Source: Tetraselmis striata (lineage: Eukaryota > Chlorophyta > Chlorodendrophyceae > Chlorodendrales > Chlorodendraceae). Taken from it: a stretch of 64,000 bases of DNA. Location: positions 62,001 to 126,000 of the forward strand of contig VCJN01000763.1 of NCBI GenBank assembly GCA_006384855.1. The letters are read 5' to 3'. Below are positions 20,295 to 30,354 of this stretch, piece by piece. The notes under the pieces were generated by a model. The model had not been told where the DNA came from, searched no databases, and saw only the letters and a list, made by a program, of their open reading frames with translations. A program made the translations under genes and the position numbers. Every line of letters starts with the position of its first letter. The stretch's first letter is position 1.

Positions 20295-23200
20295 TGTGGT
20301 ATCAGGTTGGTGAGAGCGCTCCAGCTGGGGGGTACTGATCCCGTCAGCTGGTTTTCCTGAAGTTGCCTGGATATATTGGGAAAGAAGGGGGTGGGCAGAG
20401 CAGCATGAGGGAAGCCACAGGCAGACTGGTGCCATGCACTAAAGTCGCACATCCACTACGGGGGGCTGTGCAAGGGGGTGGGTAGGGTGAAGGGCGGGAG
20501 GGGGGCTTACAGTTCCGTCAGCCCGGTGAGTGCGCTCCAGCTGGGCGGCAGCGGCCCTGTCAGCTGGTTGGTGGAAAGCCGCCTGAATGCATAGGGGGAA
20601 GGGGGGAGAGCAGCGTGAGGGAAGCCACAGGCAGACTGGTGCCAAACGGAACACGCCCATCCATCGTGTGATGAGCGGGAGAGGGGGAAGGGGCGCTCTG
20701 TGAGGGTCATGACCACCAGCAGACGGGCACCACACACAATGCCGAGGAAGCTGTATTCCTCTGTGTTCCACTTTTGTCGGATAATCTGTATCATCTGCAA
20801 GACTATGCCTTGAGGTAAGGTGGGGTGTCATGCGCTCAGGTGTGGGCTGGCAGGGCAGGGGGTGGAGGGGGGCGTACAGTTCCGTCAGCCCGGTGAGTGC
20901 GCTCCAGCTGGGCGGCAGCGGCCCTGTCAGCTGGTTTTCATGAAGGTACCTGAATGAAAGGGGGAAGCGAGGAAGGGGGGGGGGGGGGGGGGGGGGGAGG
21001 GGCTCTCTGTGAGGGTCGCAATCACCAGCAGACGGGCACCATACACAATGTCGAGGAATCTGTTCTGCTGTATTCATCTGCATTCCATTTACTGCCGGAT
21101 AATATGTATCATCTGTAAGACTATGCCATGTGGAAAGGTGTGGGGTGGCAGGGCAGAGGGAGGGGCGCGTACAGTCTGTACCCGGTGAGTGTGCTCCAGC
21201 TGGGCGGCAGCGGCCCTGTCAGCTGGTTGGTGTAAAGCCGCCTGAATGCAAGGGGGGAAGGGGGGAGAGCAGCGTGAGGGAAGTCACAGGCAGACTGGTG
21301 CCAAACGCAACACGCCCATCCACCATATGATGCTGGGGAGCGGGGAGGGGCGCTCTGTGAGGGGTCGCAATCACCAGCAGACGGGCACCATACACAATGT
21401 CAAGGAACCTGTTTTGCTGTATTCGTCTGTATTACATTTACTGTCGGATAATATGAATCATCTGTAAGACTTTGCCTTGAGGTAAGGTGGGGTGCCATGA
21501 GCTAAGGTACCGGCTGGCAGGGCAGAGAGAGGGGGCGTACAGCTGAGTCAGCCCGGTGAGTGTGCTCCAGCGGGGCGGTAGCTGCCCTGTCAGCTTATTC
21601 TCTCGAAGCGACCTAAATGAAATGGGCGGGGGGAGGGGAGAGGGGGGGGGGGGGGGGGGCACCGTGAGGGTCGCGATCACCAGCAGGCGGGCACCATACA
21701 CAATGTCGAGGAATCTGTTCTGCTGTATTCATCTGCATTCCATTTACTGCCGGATAATATGAATCATCAGTAAGTGTCTGCCATGAGCCAAGGTGTGGGG
21801 TGGCAGGGCAGAGGGGGGTGCCCACAATATGTTCAACCCGGTGAGTGCGCTCCAGCTGGGCGGCAGCGGCCCTGTCAGCTGGTTGGTGGAAAGCCGCCTG
21901 AATGCATAGGGGGAAGGGGGGAGAGCAGCGTGAGGGAAGCCACAGGCAGACTGGTGCCAAACGTAACACGCCCATCCATCGTGTGATGAGCGGGAGAGGG
22001 GGAAGGGGCGCTCTGTGAGGGTCATGACCACCAGCAGACGGGCACCACACACAATGCCGAGGAAGCTGTATTCCTCTGTGTTCCACTTTTGTCGGATAAT
22101 CTGTATCATCTGCAAGACTATGCCTTGAGGTAAGGTGGGGTGTCATGCGCTCAGGTGTGGGCTGGCAGGGCAGGGGGTGGAGGGGGGCGTACAGTTCCGT
22201 CAGCCCGGTGAGTGCGCTCCAGCTGGGCGGCAGCGGCCCTGTCAGCTGGTTTTCATGAAGGTACCTGAATGAAAGGGGGAAGCGAGGAAGGGGGGGGGGG
22301 GGGGGGGCTCTCTGTGAGGGTCGCAATCACCAGCAGACGGGCACCATACACAATGTCGAGGAATCTGTTCTGCTGTATTCATCTGCATTCCATTTACTGC
22401 CGGATAATATGTATCATCTGTAAGACTATGCCATGTGGAAAGGTGTGGGGTGGCAGGGCAGAGGGAGGGGCGCGTACAGTCTGTACCCGGTGAGTGTGCT
22501 CCAGCTGGGCGGCAGCGGCCCCGTCAGCTGGTTGGTGTAAAGCCGCCTGAATGCAAGGGGGGAAGGGGGGAGAGCAGCGTGAGGGAAGTCACAGGCAGAC
22601 TGGTGCCAAACGCAACACGCCCATCCACCATATGATGCTGGGGAGCGGGGAGGGGCGCTCTGTGAGGGGTCGCAATCACCAGCAGACGGGCACCATACAC
22701 AATGTCAAGGAACCTGTTTTGCTGTATTCGTCTGTATTACATTTACTGTCGGATAATATGAATCATCTGTAAGACTTTGCCTTGAGGTAAGGTGGGGTGC
22801 CATGAGCTAAGGTACCGGCTGGCAGGGCAGAGAGAGGGGGCGTACAGCTGAGTCAGCCCGGTGAGTGTGCTCCAGCGGGGCGGTAGCTGCCCTGTCAGCT
22901 TATTCTCTCGAAGCGACCTAAATGAAATGGGCGGGGGGAGGGGAGAGGGGGGGGGGGGGGGGGGGGCACCGTGAGGGTCGCGATCACCAGCAGACGGGCA
23001 CCATACACAATGTCGAGGAATCTGTTCTGCTGTATTCATCTGCATTCCATTTACTGCCGGATAATATGAATCATCAGTAAGTGTCTGCCATGAGCCAAGG
23101 TGTGGGGTGGCAGGGCAGAGGGGGGTGCCCACAATATGTCCAACCCGGTGAGTGCGCTCCAGCTGGGCGGCAGCGGCCCTGTCAGCTGGTTGGTGGAAAG

Positions 23201-26142
23201 CCGCCTGAATGCATAGGGGGAAGGGGGGAGAGCAGCGTGAGGGAAGCCACAGGCAGACTGGTGCCAAACGTAACACGCCCATCCATCGTGTGATGAGCGG
23301 GAGAGGGGGAAGGGGCGCTCTGTGAGGGTCATGACCACCAGCAGACGGGCACCACAAACAATGTCGAGGAATCTGTTTTGCTGTATTCATCTATATTGCA
23401 TTTACTGCCAGATAATATGTATCATCTGTAAGACTATGCCATGTGGGAAGGTGTGGGGTGGCAGGGCAGAGGGGGGGGCGTACAATAGGTCCAACCCGGT
23501 GAGTGCGCTCCAGCTGGGCGGCAGCGGCCCTGTCAGCTGGTTGGTGGAGAGCCGCCTGAATGCATAGGGGGAAGGGGGGAGAGCAGCGTGAGGGAAGCCA
23601 CAGGCAGACTGGTGCCAAAGGTAACACGACCATCCACCATATGATGCTGGGGAGAGGGGAGGGGCGCTCTGTGAGGGTCATGACCACCAGCAGACGGGCA
23701 CCACACACAATGCCGAGGAATCTGTTGTGCGTATTCATCTGCATTGCATTTTCTGTCGGATAATCTGTTTCATCCTTGAGAGTATGCCATGAGCGCAGGT
23801 GTGGGCTGGCAGGGCGGAGGGGAGGGGGGGGGGGGGGGGGGGGGGGGGTTCGTACAGTCTGTCCAACCCGGTGAGTGCGCTCCAGCTGGGCGGCAGCGAC
23901 CCTGTGAGAGCTTTGCCATTCAGATCCCTGAATCAACGGCGTTACAGGAGATTTCTGAGCAGTAAGCAGGCGGCAGTCCCTGCTGCATGCCCCAGCCAGG
24001 GAGATAACGGGAAGCGATGCGGCGGGTTGAAACATAAGCCACCATCAGGTGGGAGCAGCAGTGGTGGGACCCTACACGCTGACCACCACCCCCTCGCCGT
24101 CACATTCGACGCCCTCAAAGTCACATGCGGTGTACCCTTCCTGACGCCAACTTGCCAGCTGGCTCGGATTTGACTGCGCCAGCTGCCTCAAGACAGTAGT
24201 CTGAATCCGTCGCAAATCCCGCTGGCACGCATCATCCGCCCCTAGCAGTGAGGCCTCGGATGAGGACGCCAATCCGCTTGACAAGCCAATCACGGCGGTG
24301 CTGCTGCCCGCCACCTCGCCGTAGCTCAGTGTTACCTGGCCGCTCCGCCTAAGAGTAATCCAGAATGAGCTCCGCTCATTGGTGGAGCCAAAGTGCTTCA
24401 TGTTGTGGTAGATCACAGCAAAGGTGTCCAGTGTCTGCAGGTACTTGATGCTGGACACACTGTCGGGCACGAAGTCGGTGAAGAGGCCGGAGATGCGCGG
24501 CAGGCGGCTGTGGGCACCAGCAGGGTCAAAGCTCTGACTATCACCCTCGCCAAAGGTGAGGTAGCCATTGCTCCCCACGAATACGCTGTCGTAGCGCTTC
24601 CCGTAGAAGGGGAAAGTGAAGCCTGCAGAAAACGCCACCTGCTTGAAGGAGTCATCGCCAAGGGACAGGGAGACATCCCCACCCACTCCCGGGGCTGCCC
24701 AGCAGGGCGACTTGGTGATGGCATACATGGGGCTGTGGAAAGTGATGCTGTTGCCGGAGAGGGCACTTGGAGCCAGGCTGCCCGTGTTAAAAACTTGAAA
24801 GGGGGTTGGGGTGGGGGCTGGTGTAGGTGCCGGTGTAGGTGCCGGGGTGGGGGCTGGAGTAGGTGCCGGTGTAGGTGCCGGGGTGGGGGCTGGAGTAGAT
24901 GGCGAGATGGAGGCTGCATCATTGCTGGTCGGGTCAGAGGGGACGGGTATCAGAAAGTCAGCCAGGTCTGATTGATACATGGACAGCCGGGTGAACACTG
25001 GCGGCAGGTTGGTATTCCCCGAGCAGTCCTCGGCGCCAAATGACAGTACGCCCACGCCGACGTCCTCCGCGTACGTCTCGCCCGCCACAATGAGCGGCCC
25101 GCCGGAGTCGCCCTTGCAAGTGTTGTCACCAAATCCACCAGCGCACATCATGTCCTCCAGGAGCCAGTCCTCGCCCACGCCCTGCATCTCGCTGTACATC
25201 GGCTGGCAGTTCTCGTTCGGGTGGTATGGAAGCTGGGCAACCTTCAGCTTGTCCGCCGGGTTGCCGCTACCGTCCAGCCCCCACCCCACAAAGGTGAGGC
25301 CACGATGACGCCAGAGCTCTGGCTGCGCGCGTACATTTAGCAGTGGCTTGGTCATTGGGCGCTCCAGGATGAGCAGCGCAAGGTCGCCACCCTCGCTAGT
25401 GACGCGCCGCCATGAAGGATGGAGAATTGTTCTCATTGTCCGGTAGGTTTCCAGACTGGCAAGTTGCCTTTCTTCGTCACTGCATGTCTCATCGCACTCC
25501 CACCCCATGACTACCAGGGGTTCGTACACGGCGGCACCGGGTTTTGCGCGGTCGTCCAGGCAGTGCGCGGCAGTCAGGATCACGGTGGGTGCGATGAGAG
25601 CGCCAGCACAGAAGTGGTCCCCTGTGTTGGGGTCACGCAGGGAGGCCATGTAGGGGTAGCGCTTGGGGTTGTCGTAGCGCCCGCCCACGATGTGATCTGA
25701 ACATGAGCGCACAGTCAGATACGAAATACGATCACTATTGACAAGGCTGAACCTAGCTGATGCGATGCTGTAAACCGCGGATCGTTGAGGCCACCATGCC
25801 TTTTCGGGCAAGAACTGTCAGAGTTGCACGGCAACCACTGACACAGCCACAACGTACTCGACCACCGTCACAGCAATTGCACACCAGTGAGGCGGAATAG
25901 ATGCAGGTAAACGGCAAAGAGCTTGGATGAGGACAAGCTGACATCTTGCACACTGATCATCCCGCGAAGTGGGCCAACGATTCGGCCATTGAAAAAAGCC
26001 TTGGGCTGGACTCTGCCAGCCATCCCATATTTCGAATAGGGACATAAAGGTTGCCATTTTAACGCGAGATCAGGCTGGAAAAAAAAAACCTAGGGTATAC
26101 AGTTAAAGTACTACGAGAAGCCGTGAGCCCCCAGGCCGCGCT

Positions 26143-26200
<58 letters not shown>

Positions 26201-26408
26201 CACGTGGTCCCCAGAGAAAAGACAAGGGGGAGGAGCTCTGAAGCTCACCGTCAACCCCTTCTACTGAGTTTGAATCGCTGCCTGGGAAGAAGCCACGCGC
26301 GACGCCCGGCCAGTGGGACAGAAGCAGGGAGAGTGCCAGCACCCCCGCGGCGACGCTGCGGAGAAGCAGCTGCCGCCGGTGACGGCAGGCTGCGGCTGCG
26401 CGGGCCAT
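20295..26408 (-). CDS. Secreted trypsin - nidogen-like - LRR protein
   Basis: Exon 1 (26408-26249) gives a signal peptide (MARAAAACRHRRQLLL, then a hydrophobic stretch ending GVARG). Exon 2 (25696-24076, phase 1 join making DDHIVGGR) holds a trypsin domain with IVGG, LTAAHC, GGDLALL and CKGDSGGPL, so His, Asp and Ser are all present. A (TPAP)n linker, a nidogen-like beta domain (SVFVGSNGYLTFGEGDSQSF, RISGLFTDF) and a plant LRRNT cap (LASWRQEG..CDFEGVECDG) follow. Twelve LRR exons are seen: 23927-23856, 23555-23484, 23204-23133, 22917-22846, 22546-22478, 22264-22193, 21897-21826, 21612-21541, 21241-21173, 20949-20878, 20582-20511, 20366-20295. Each encodes one LxxNxLTGxLPPSWxxLTxL repeat and is phase 2 at both ends. 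The C-terminus after 20295 is unresolved and may reach 19733. Likely secreted or cell-surface; substrate unknown. Confidence 0.82.
20461..23110. repeat. Tandem duplication of a four-exon LRR block
   Basis: LRR units at 20582, 20949, 21241 and 21612 recur at 21897, 22264, 22546 and 22917, offset 1315, 1315, 1305 and 1305 bp; the next unit recurs again at +1307. Exons and introns alike are almost identical between the blocks. The main difference is the length of an intronic G run near 20978 versus 22290. This is a recent 1.3-kb segmental duplication on top of an older array of about 300-370-bp exon-intron units. Confidence 0.9.
26144..26198. repeat. (CA)n microsatellite
   Basis: About 27 uninterrupted CA dinucleotides, in intron 1 of the trypsin-LRR gene. 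Confidence 0.95.
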
Positions 26409-27381
26409 GGTCACAGTCGCGCCGCCTCCGGTTGCCTCTGTGTTACGAAAATGAACAGCGAGCATGCTATCAGCAGACGCACCTGGGTACTGCACCCGTA
26501 CTCGTAGGGGGTTGGTAGTTCGTGAGGGGCGCGGGCGATGCGGAGCAGTGCCAGCGCCACTGTACTTGTATAAAATACGAACGGAGGGGGCACGGACGTC
26601 GCGACGACGTCGCTACGACGTCGAGGCACTGCAGTGGACAGCACGTGGTGGTTGTCGAAGGCCACCTGTGTGAGGATCGGTTACACGGGCGGCGTCTGGG
26701 AAGCGCTGGAAGCTGGAAGCGGGGTTCAGCGGGGTTTCCAGTCTCAGAAGGCGCCACCGGTTTCCACCACCACCACTGGTTTCCGCCACAACCACTGTTT
26801 CCAGGGCTACCCGTCCACATCAACTGATAAGCTTACCTTGTGTGCCGGCTGGAACCTCGTATGAGAACGAGTGGCGCCGCGAAGCTGGCCCTTGACGAAA
26901 GCAAGAGGCAGGTCTGCACGTGGTGGCTACAGTATGTGGGCTCACGTCCGAGCTGGCCACGTGCTCACGTGCGAGTCGCCAGGGGTCGGGGACTGGCTCC
27001 GTGACCGTTGCGACTATCTCGATAACGGGCAGCAGCAGGGCAGCCAGCAGGGGAGCAAGTTCGACCAGTCGACGGGTTCGGAAGCTACCCGGGCGGGGGC
27101 GGGGAATAAGAGCAAAACAGTCGCACGGGTAGCTCAATGAGTACCTATAACCTTTGTCAGGGCCGGCAGAGCGCGCGACAAGGCGCCCGCCGGGAGCAGG
27201 GACCAGTCGTGAGCCAGTCGTGGCCACTCGCGGCGCCCACTGGGAGTTGCGAGTTTGCGACTACTATGGAGATACCTGTACCGGATATGCGGCCAGTCGT
27301 ACAGGCAGCGATCCGTCAGCGGGCGGTTGTGAATATGCATCCCTACTTCCCCAATTTTTCTTTGCCTCCGGGACAGCACTG
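26409..27381. other. 5' flank of trypsin-LRR gene and spacer
   Basis: No coding region recognised. It should contain the promoter of the minus-strand gene. The words CGTCGCGACGACGTCGCTACGACGTCG form a short palindromic cluster at about 26598-26625, and CACCACCACTGGTTTCC-type repeats lie at 26755-26805. Confidence 0.4.
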
Positions 27382-27494
27382 GTGTGAATTACAAAAAGGG
27401 CAGTTCCCCAGAATTAGAAAATCAACACAGCAAGCCGCCTAAAAGCGGCCCGCATCCCGCATAAGGCGGGATGGATGAGTGATGCGCACACGGT

Positions 27495-28136
27495 TCAGAG
27501 TCCGGCCACGCGAGCACGTGTGTGTGTAGGTGATCCTCGGACGTGCTGTGCAGCTTCAGCAACGGGATGGCAGACGAATCTGCGCCGTCTGATGAGGCAG
27601 CGAGCGCGCTCTCGAGCGGCCACCAAGCTCAGGACCCCGAGGAAATCTCTTGCGAGCAAGGCCTCTTGGTGAACCCGGGTGATGCACCGAGTGCCCCGCG
27701 ATGAGAGGGCACCCCGATCCGCAGCCAAGCATGCGATACCACGCACTGTGCGGTGCACGCCCTTGCTCACCTCACCCACTGTGCCGAAGACCATGCCCGT
27801 GTACTCCGACATATCCAGGATGTCTCGAAGAGGACCCTTCTGTCCGGGCTCTGTGTTGTGCCACGCCGCGTCCCGCGCAGCCAACCCCCGTTGTATATCG
27901 CCCAACAGGGAGCGCTCAAACCGATCCACAGCTGTGGCCCGGGGCACTGAAGTGTATTTGACCCCGTACCGCATAGTCTTGAACTCCAGCAGCGTGGACT
28001 TCAAGCTCCGGGGATCATAGCTCCCGGTCACGACGTTGAACGCCGGAAGGGAGAGCTCTGCGTCCGGCACTAGGTCCTGGAGTTCAATCCCTGGGTACGG
28101 TGTTGCCGAGAGGCACTGCCTGCTGGAACAAGTCAT
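27495..28136 (-). CDS. LINE C-terminal restriction-like endonuclease region
   Basis: Encodes IELQDLVPDAELSLPAF, then STLLEFKTMRYGVKYTSVPR and AVDRFERSLLGDIQR, ending with a MVFGTVGEVSKGVH segment. The PD..(E)xK spacing is that of a PD-(D/E)xK nuclease, and the VFGxxGExSxxVH tail recurs in RT proteins of algae and oomycetes as I know them. It would nick the target to start reverse transcription. It follows the RT in a different frame, overlapping by about 50 nt, so in this copy a frameshift parts it from the RT. Confidence 0.65.
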   Translation of the reverse strand: MTCSSRQCLSATPYPGIELQDLVPDAELSLPAFNVVTGSYDPRSLKSTLLEFKTMRYGVKYTSVPRATAVDRFERSLLGDIQRGLAARDAAWHNTEPGQKGPLRDILDMSEYTGMVFGTVGEVSKGVHRTVRGIACLAADRGALSSRGTRCITRVHQEALLARDFLGVLSLVAARERARCLIRRRRFVCHPVAEAAQHVRGSPTHTRARVAGL

Positions 28137-30294
28137 CCACCTCCCGCCGTACCGCGATACCTAGGTCGTGAACACAGTGATCGCGGAAGGCATCTGCGAT
28201 AGCGTCGTGCTGTACACGCCAGTGAGCGTCTCCAGGCGCCGGGAGGTTCATGAGCGCGTCGCCGTATAGATCAACAATGACGGGGTTGTGCTCCGTCGAG
28301 GGCAGAATAATCTGGCACCCAACCACCGGGGCCAAGCACGGGCTAGGCAGAAAGAAGTACCCGGCAGCGACCTCCCGCAGCTCATGCGGAGTCATGGCTG
28401 TCCGCGCGTTGGGGATGGCCACTGTCCACATGCCTGACGCCGCGTCGAGCTGGTTGAACAAGATCCGTTCCCTACATGTGGCAGGGAGAGCGCACACCTC
28501 ATTTCGAAGCCGAGAGTTGTTGGCCTGGTCTAGAAATGCCGTCAGCTCCTTTTGCGAGCCCGACGCAGCCTCCACTTCCCGCTCCATCTGGCGTGCATCT
28601 GCGTCGCCGAGATGGCCAGCAGTAGCCGCTTGGAGGCGGCCCCACGCCTCGCGCATCTCCGCGGCGTAGCTGTCCGACCCATGAGCATCGTTGAGGAAGT
28701 GGTCATACTGGCGGGCGGAAGAATTTGCGTTGAAGCTGCCTCGGCCAAGTACGGACCCGAGCTGTGGGTCGAAGAAATTAGGGGTGGGGGTGTTGGTGCC
28801 GGAGTTCCTAGTCAGGAACCTTGGGAGGATGGCGTTCATGCAGCCGATGAAGGCGGCATCACGAACGGTGGCCATGCGGCGGATGCCAGCTCCCTTCAAT
28901 CGAGTGGGGAGGTGAAGCCTGCTGCGCGCCCTGGCCACTGCATCCTCGCTCAAGGTAGCCACCTCCGCTGCCATGGGGTCGGGGTCGTGCAAAAGCTCCG
29001 CCAAGAAATCGGTGACCACCGGATTGGTGTCGGTGCCGTACGTGGAGGGATCAAAAGAGACCCCTAGCACCCGTTCGACCGCCGCGAGGATGGTGGCATC
29101 CACCGCCTCCGCAAAGGCCTCCACCTCGGACGGAAGACAATTGCGGAGCCAATACCCCGCCTTGTGTTGCATGCAATGCTTGAGCAGGGCCCATGCGTGG
29201 TGATGCAAGGCGTGGGTGTACCGACGGCTGGGCTTGGCAGACAGAAGCTTGCTCAGGCTAGCGTCCACCTCCTCTCGTAGCTCCTCCGCCTTGCCGCGCA
29301 TGTACGCCTGCACACACTCTGGCGATCCGAGCGGCACGTTGAGGACCGCGATGCCGTGATGGCCATCTAGCTCTGGCCACTCGATGTCGGCCGGAGCCTC
29401 ACGCCGCGCGGCCTCCATGTCAGCGTTGTACGCCTGCATCTTGTCGAAGCGCACCTCAAGCCCCACGGACGCCTTGATGGACGTGCGGAAGGCGTGAAGA
29501 GCCGGCCAAACGTGCTCCGGAAGGCCCACCAAAAATCCATCGTCGGCGTTGAAGCGCGCCGCCCCGTCATTGACTTCCAACGTGGTATCACAATGCTGCA
29601 CCTCGGGGTGAATCGCGACGCAAAAGGAAGTCGTGGCCAAAGGTGCGCCCTGTTGCACGCCGTCCTCCGACCGCAAAGGGGCGGACCGGTCGTCCACGAC
29701 CAGATACGAATCCGTGGAGAGGGAGGCTAGGAGCGCAGGAATGACAGGGTGTAGTGGAGAGCAATCGATGTGGCGCTGGATGATGGTGCGGCGCCATGCC
29801 TCGTTGTAAGCGTTGCGAAGGTCTGTGTGGACGATGACGGCACGTGGGCCAAGCTTCTCCGCGATGAGCCGGACGCCGTGGATGAGCACAGAGTCGCCCG
29901 CGGGAATGCCAACGCCGAGCTGAGATGGAGCGAGCACCGACACGTATGCCTCCTTCATGTTATCAACCACTGCCCGCTCCGCTGCGCGCCGCTCCGCCTT
30001 CCCGACTGCCACAGGCCGCACGTCCGGGGCCCTCCCCTCGCCTAGCTTCTTGACAGGTGCCACGAGCCTAGCAGAGGCGAAGAGCCGGTTGAACCACCGG
30101 GGCAGGCGACCTTGGAGGTACATGGAGGCAACCTCCGACATGGCGCGGACTGCCGCGGGCCCGGACGCCGGGGCGTATTCGCCCACCAAGCAGCGGGGAT
30201 ACTCGTTGCGCATGCCTGAGGGCCCCGCCGCCACGTGCTGCTTGAGTTGCTGGTACGGCACGCGCATGTCCACCGTCAGGGCGGCCTCGTCCAC
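28084..30294 (-). CDS. LINE reverse transcriptase, 736 codons
   Basis: Motifs in order: AAGPSGMRNEYP near residue 22-32 (finger region), RPVAVGKAERRAAERAV near 93-109, HTDLRNAYN near 156-164 (motif A, catalytic Asp), DGVQQGAPLATTSF near 211-224 (motif B), and FNADDGFLVG near 248-257 (motif C, ADD in place of the usual YxDD). A long thumb/connection region follows, ending CVHDLGIAVRREVDDLFQQAVP. The open frame lacks only the joints to the N- and C-terminal parts of the element. No RNase H domain is apparent. Confidence 0.85.
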   Translation of the reverse strand: MDEAALTVDMRVPYQQLKQHVAAGPSGMRNEYPRCLVGEYAPASGPAAVRAMSEVASMYLQGRLPRWFNRLFASARLVAPVKKLGEGRAPDVRPVAVGKAERRAAERAVVDNMKEAYVSVLAPSQLGVGIPAGDSVLIHGVRLIAEKLGPRAVIVHTDLRNAYNEAWRRTIIQRHIDCSPLHPVIPALLASLSTDSYLVVDDRSAPLRSEDGVQQGAPLATTSFCVAIHPEVQHCDTTLEVNDGAARFNADDGFLVGLPEHVWPALHAFRTSIKASVGLEVRFDKMQAYNADMEAARREAPADIEWPELDGHHGIAVLNVPLGSPECVQAYMRGKAEELREEVDASLSKLLSAKPSRRYTHALHHHAWALLKHCMQHKAGYWLRNCLPSEVEAFAEAVDATILAAVERVLGVSFDPSTYGTDTNPVVTDFLAELLHDPDPMAAEVATLSEDAVARARSRLHLPTRLKGAGIRRMATVRDAAFIGCMNAILPRFLTRNSGTNTPTPNFFDPQLGSVLGRGSFNANSSARQYDHFLNDAHGSDSYAAEMREAWGRLQAATAGHLGDADARQMEREVEAASGSQKELTAFLDQANNSRLRNEVCALPATCRERILFNQLDAASGMWTVAIPNARTAMTPHELREVAAGYFFLPSPCLAPVVGCQIILPSTEHNPVIVDLYGDALMNLPAPGDAHWRVQHDAIADAFRDHCVHDLGIAVRREVDDLFQQAVPLGNTVPRD

Positions 30295-30354
30295 CGGAAT
30301 GTCATACGCGGCGTCTAGGATCGGGTGGCTACGGGACGGGTGCTTGTCGCGCAG

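Noticed and set aside
20461-23927. CRISPR or satellite reading of the 300-370-bp repeats
   Set aside because: Each unit contains a splice-bounded LRR exon in constant phase; the units are gene exons with introns.
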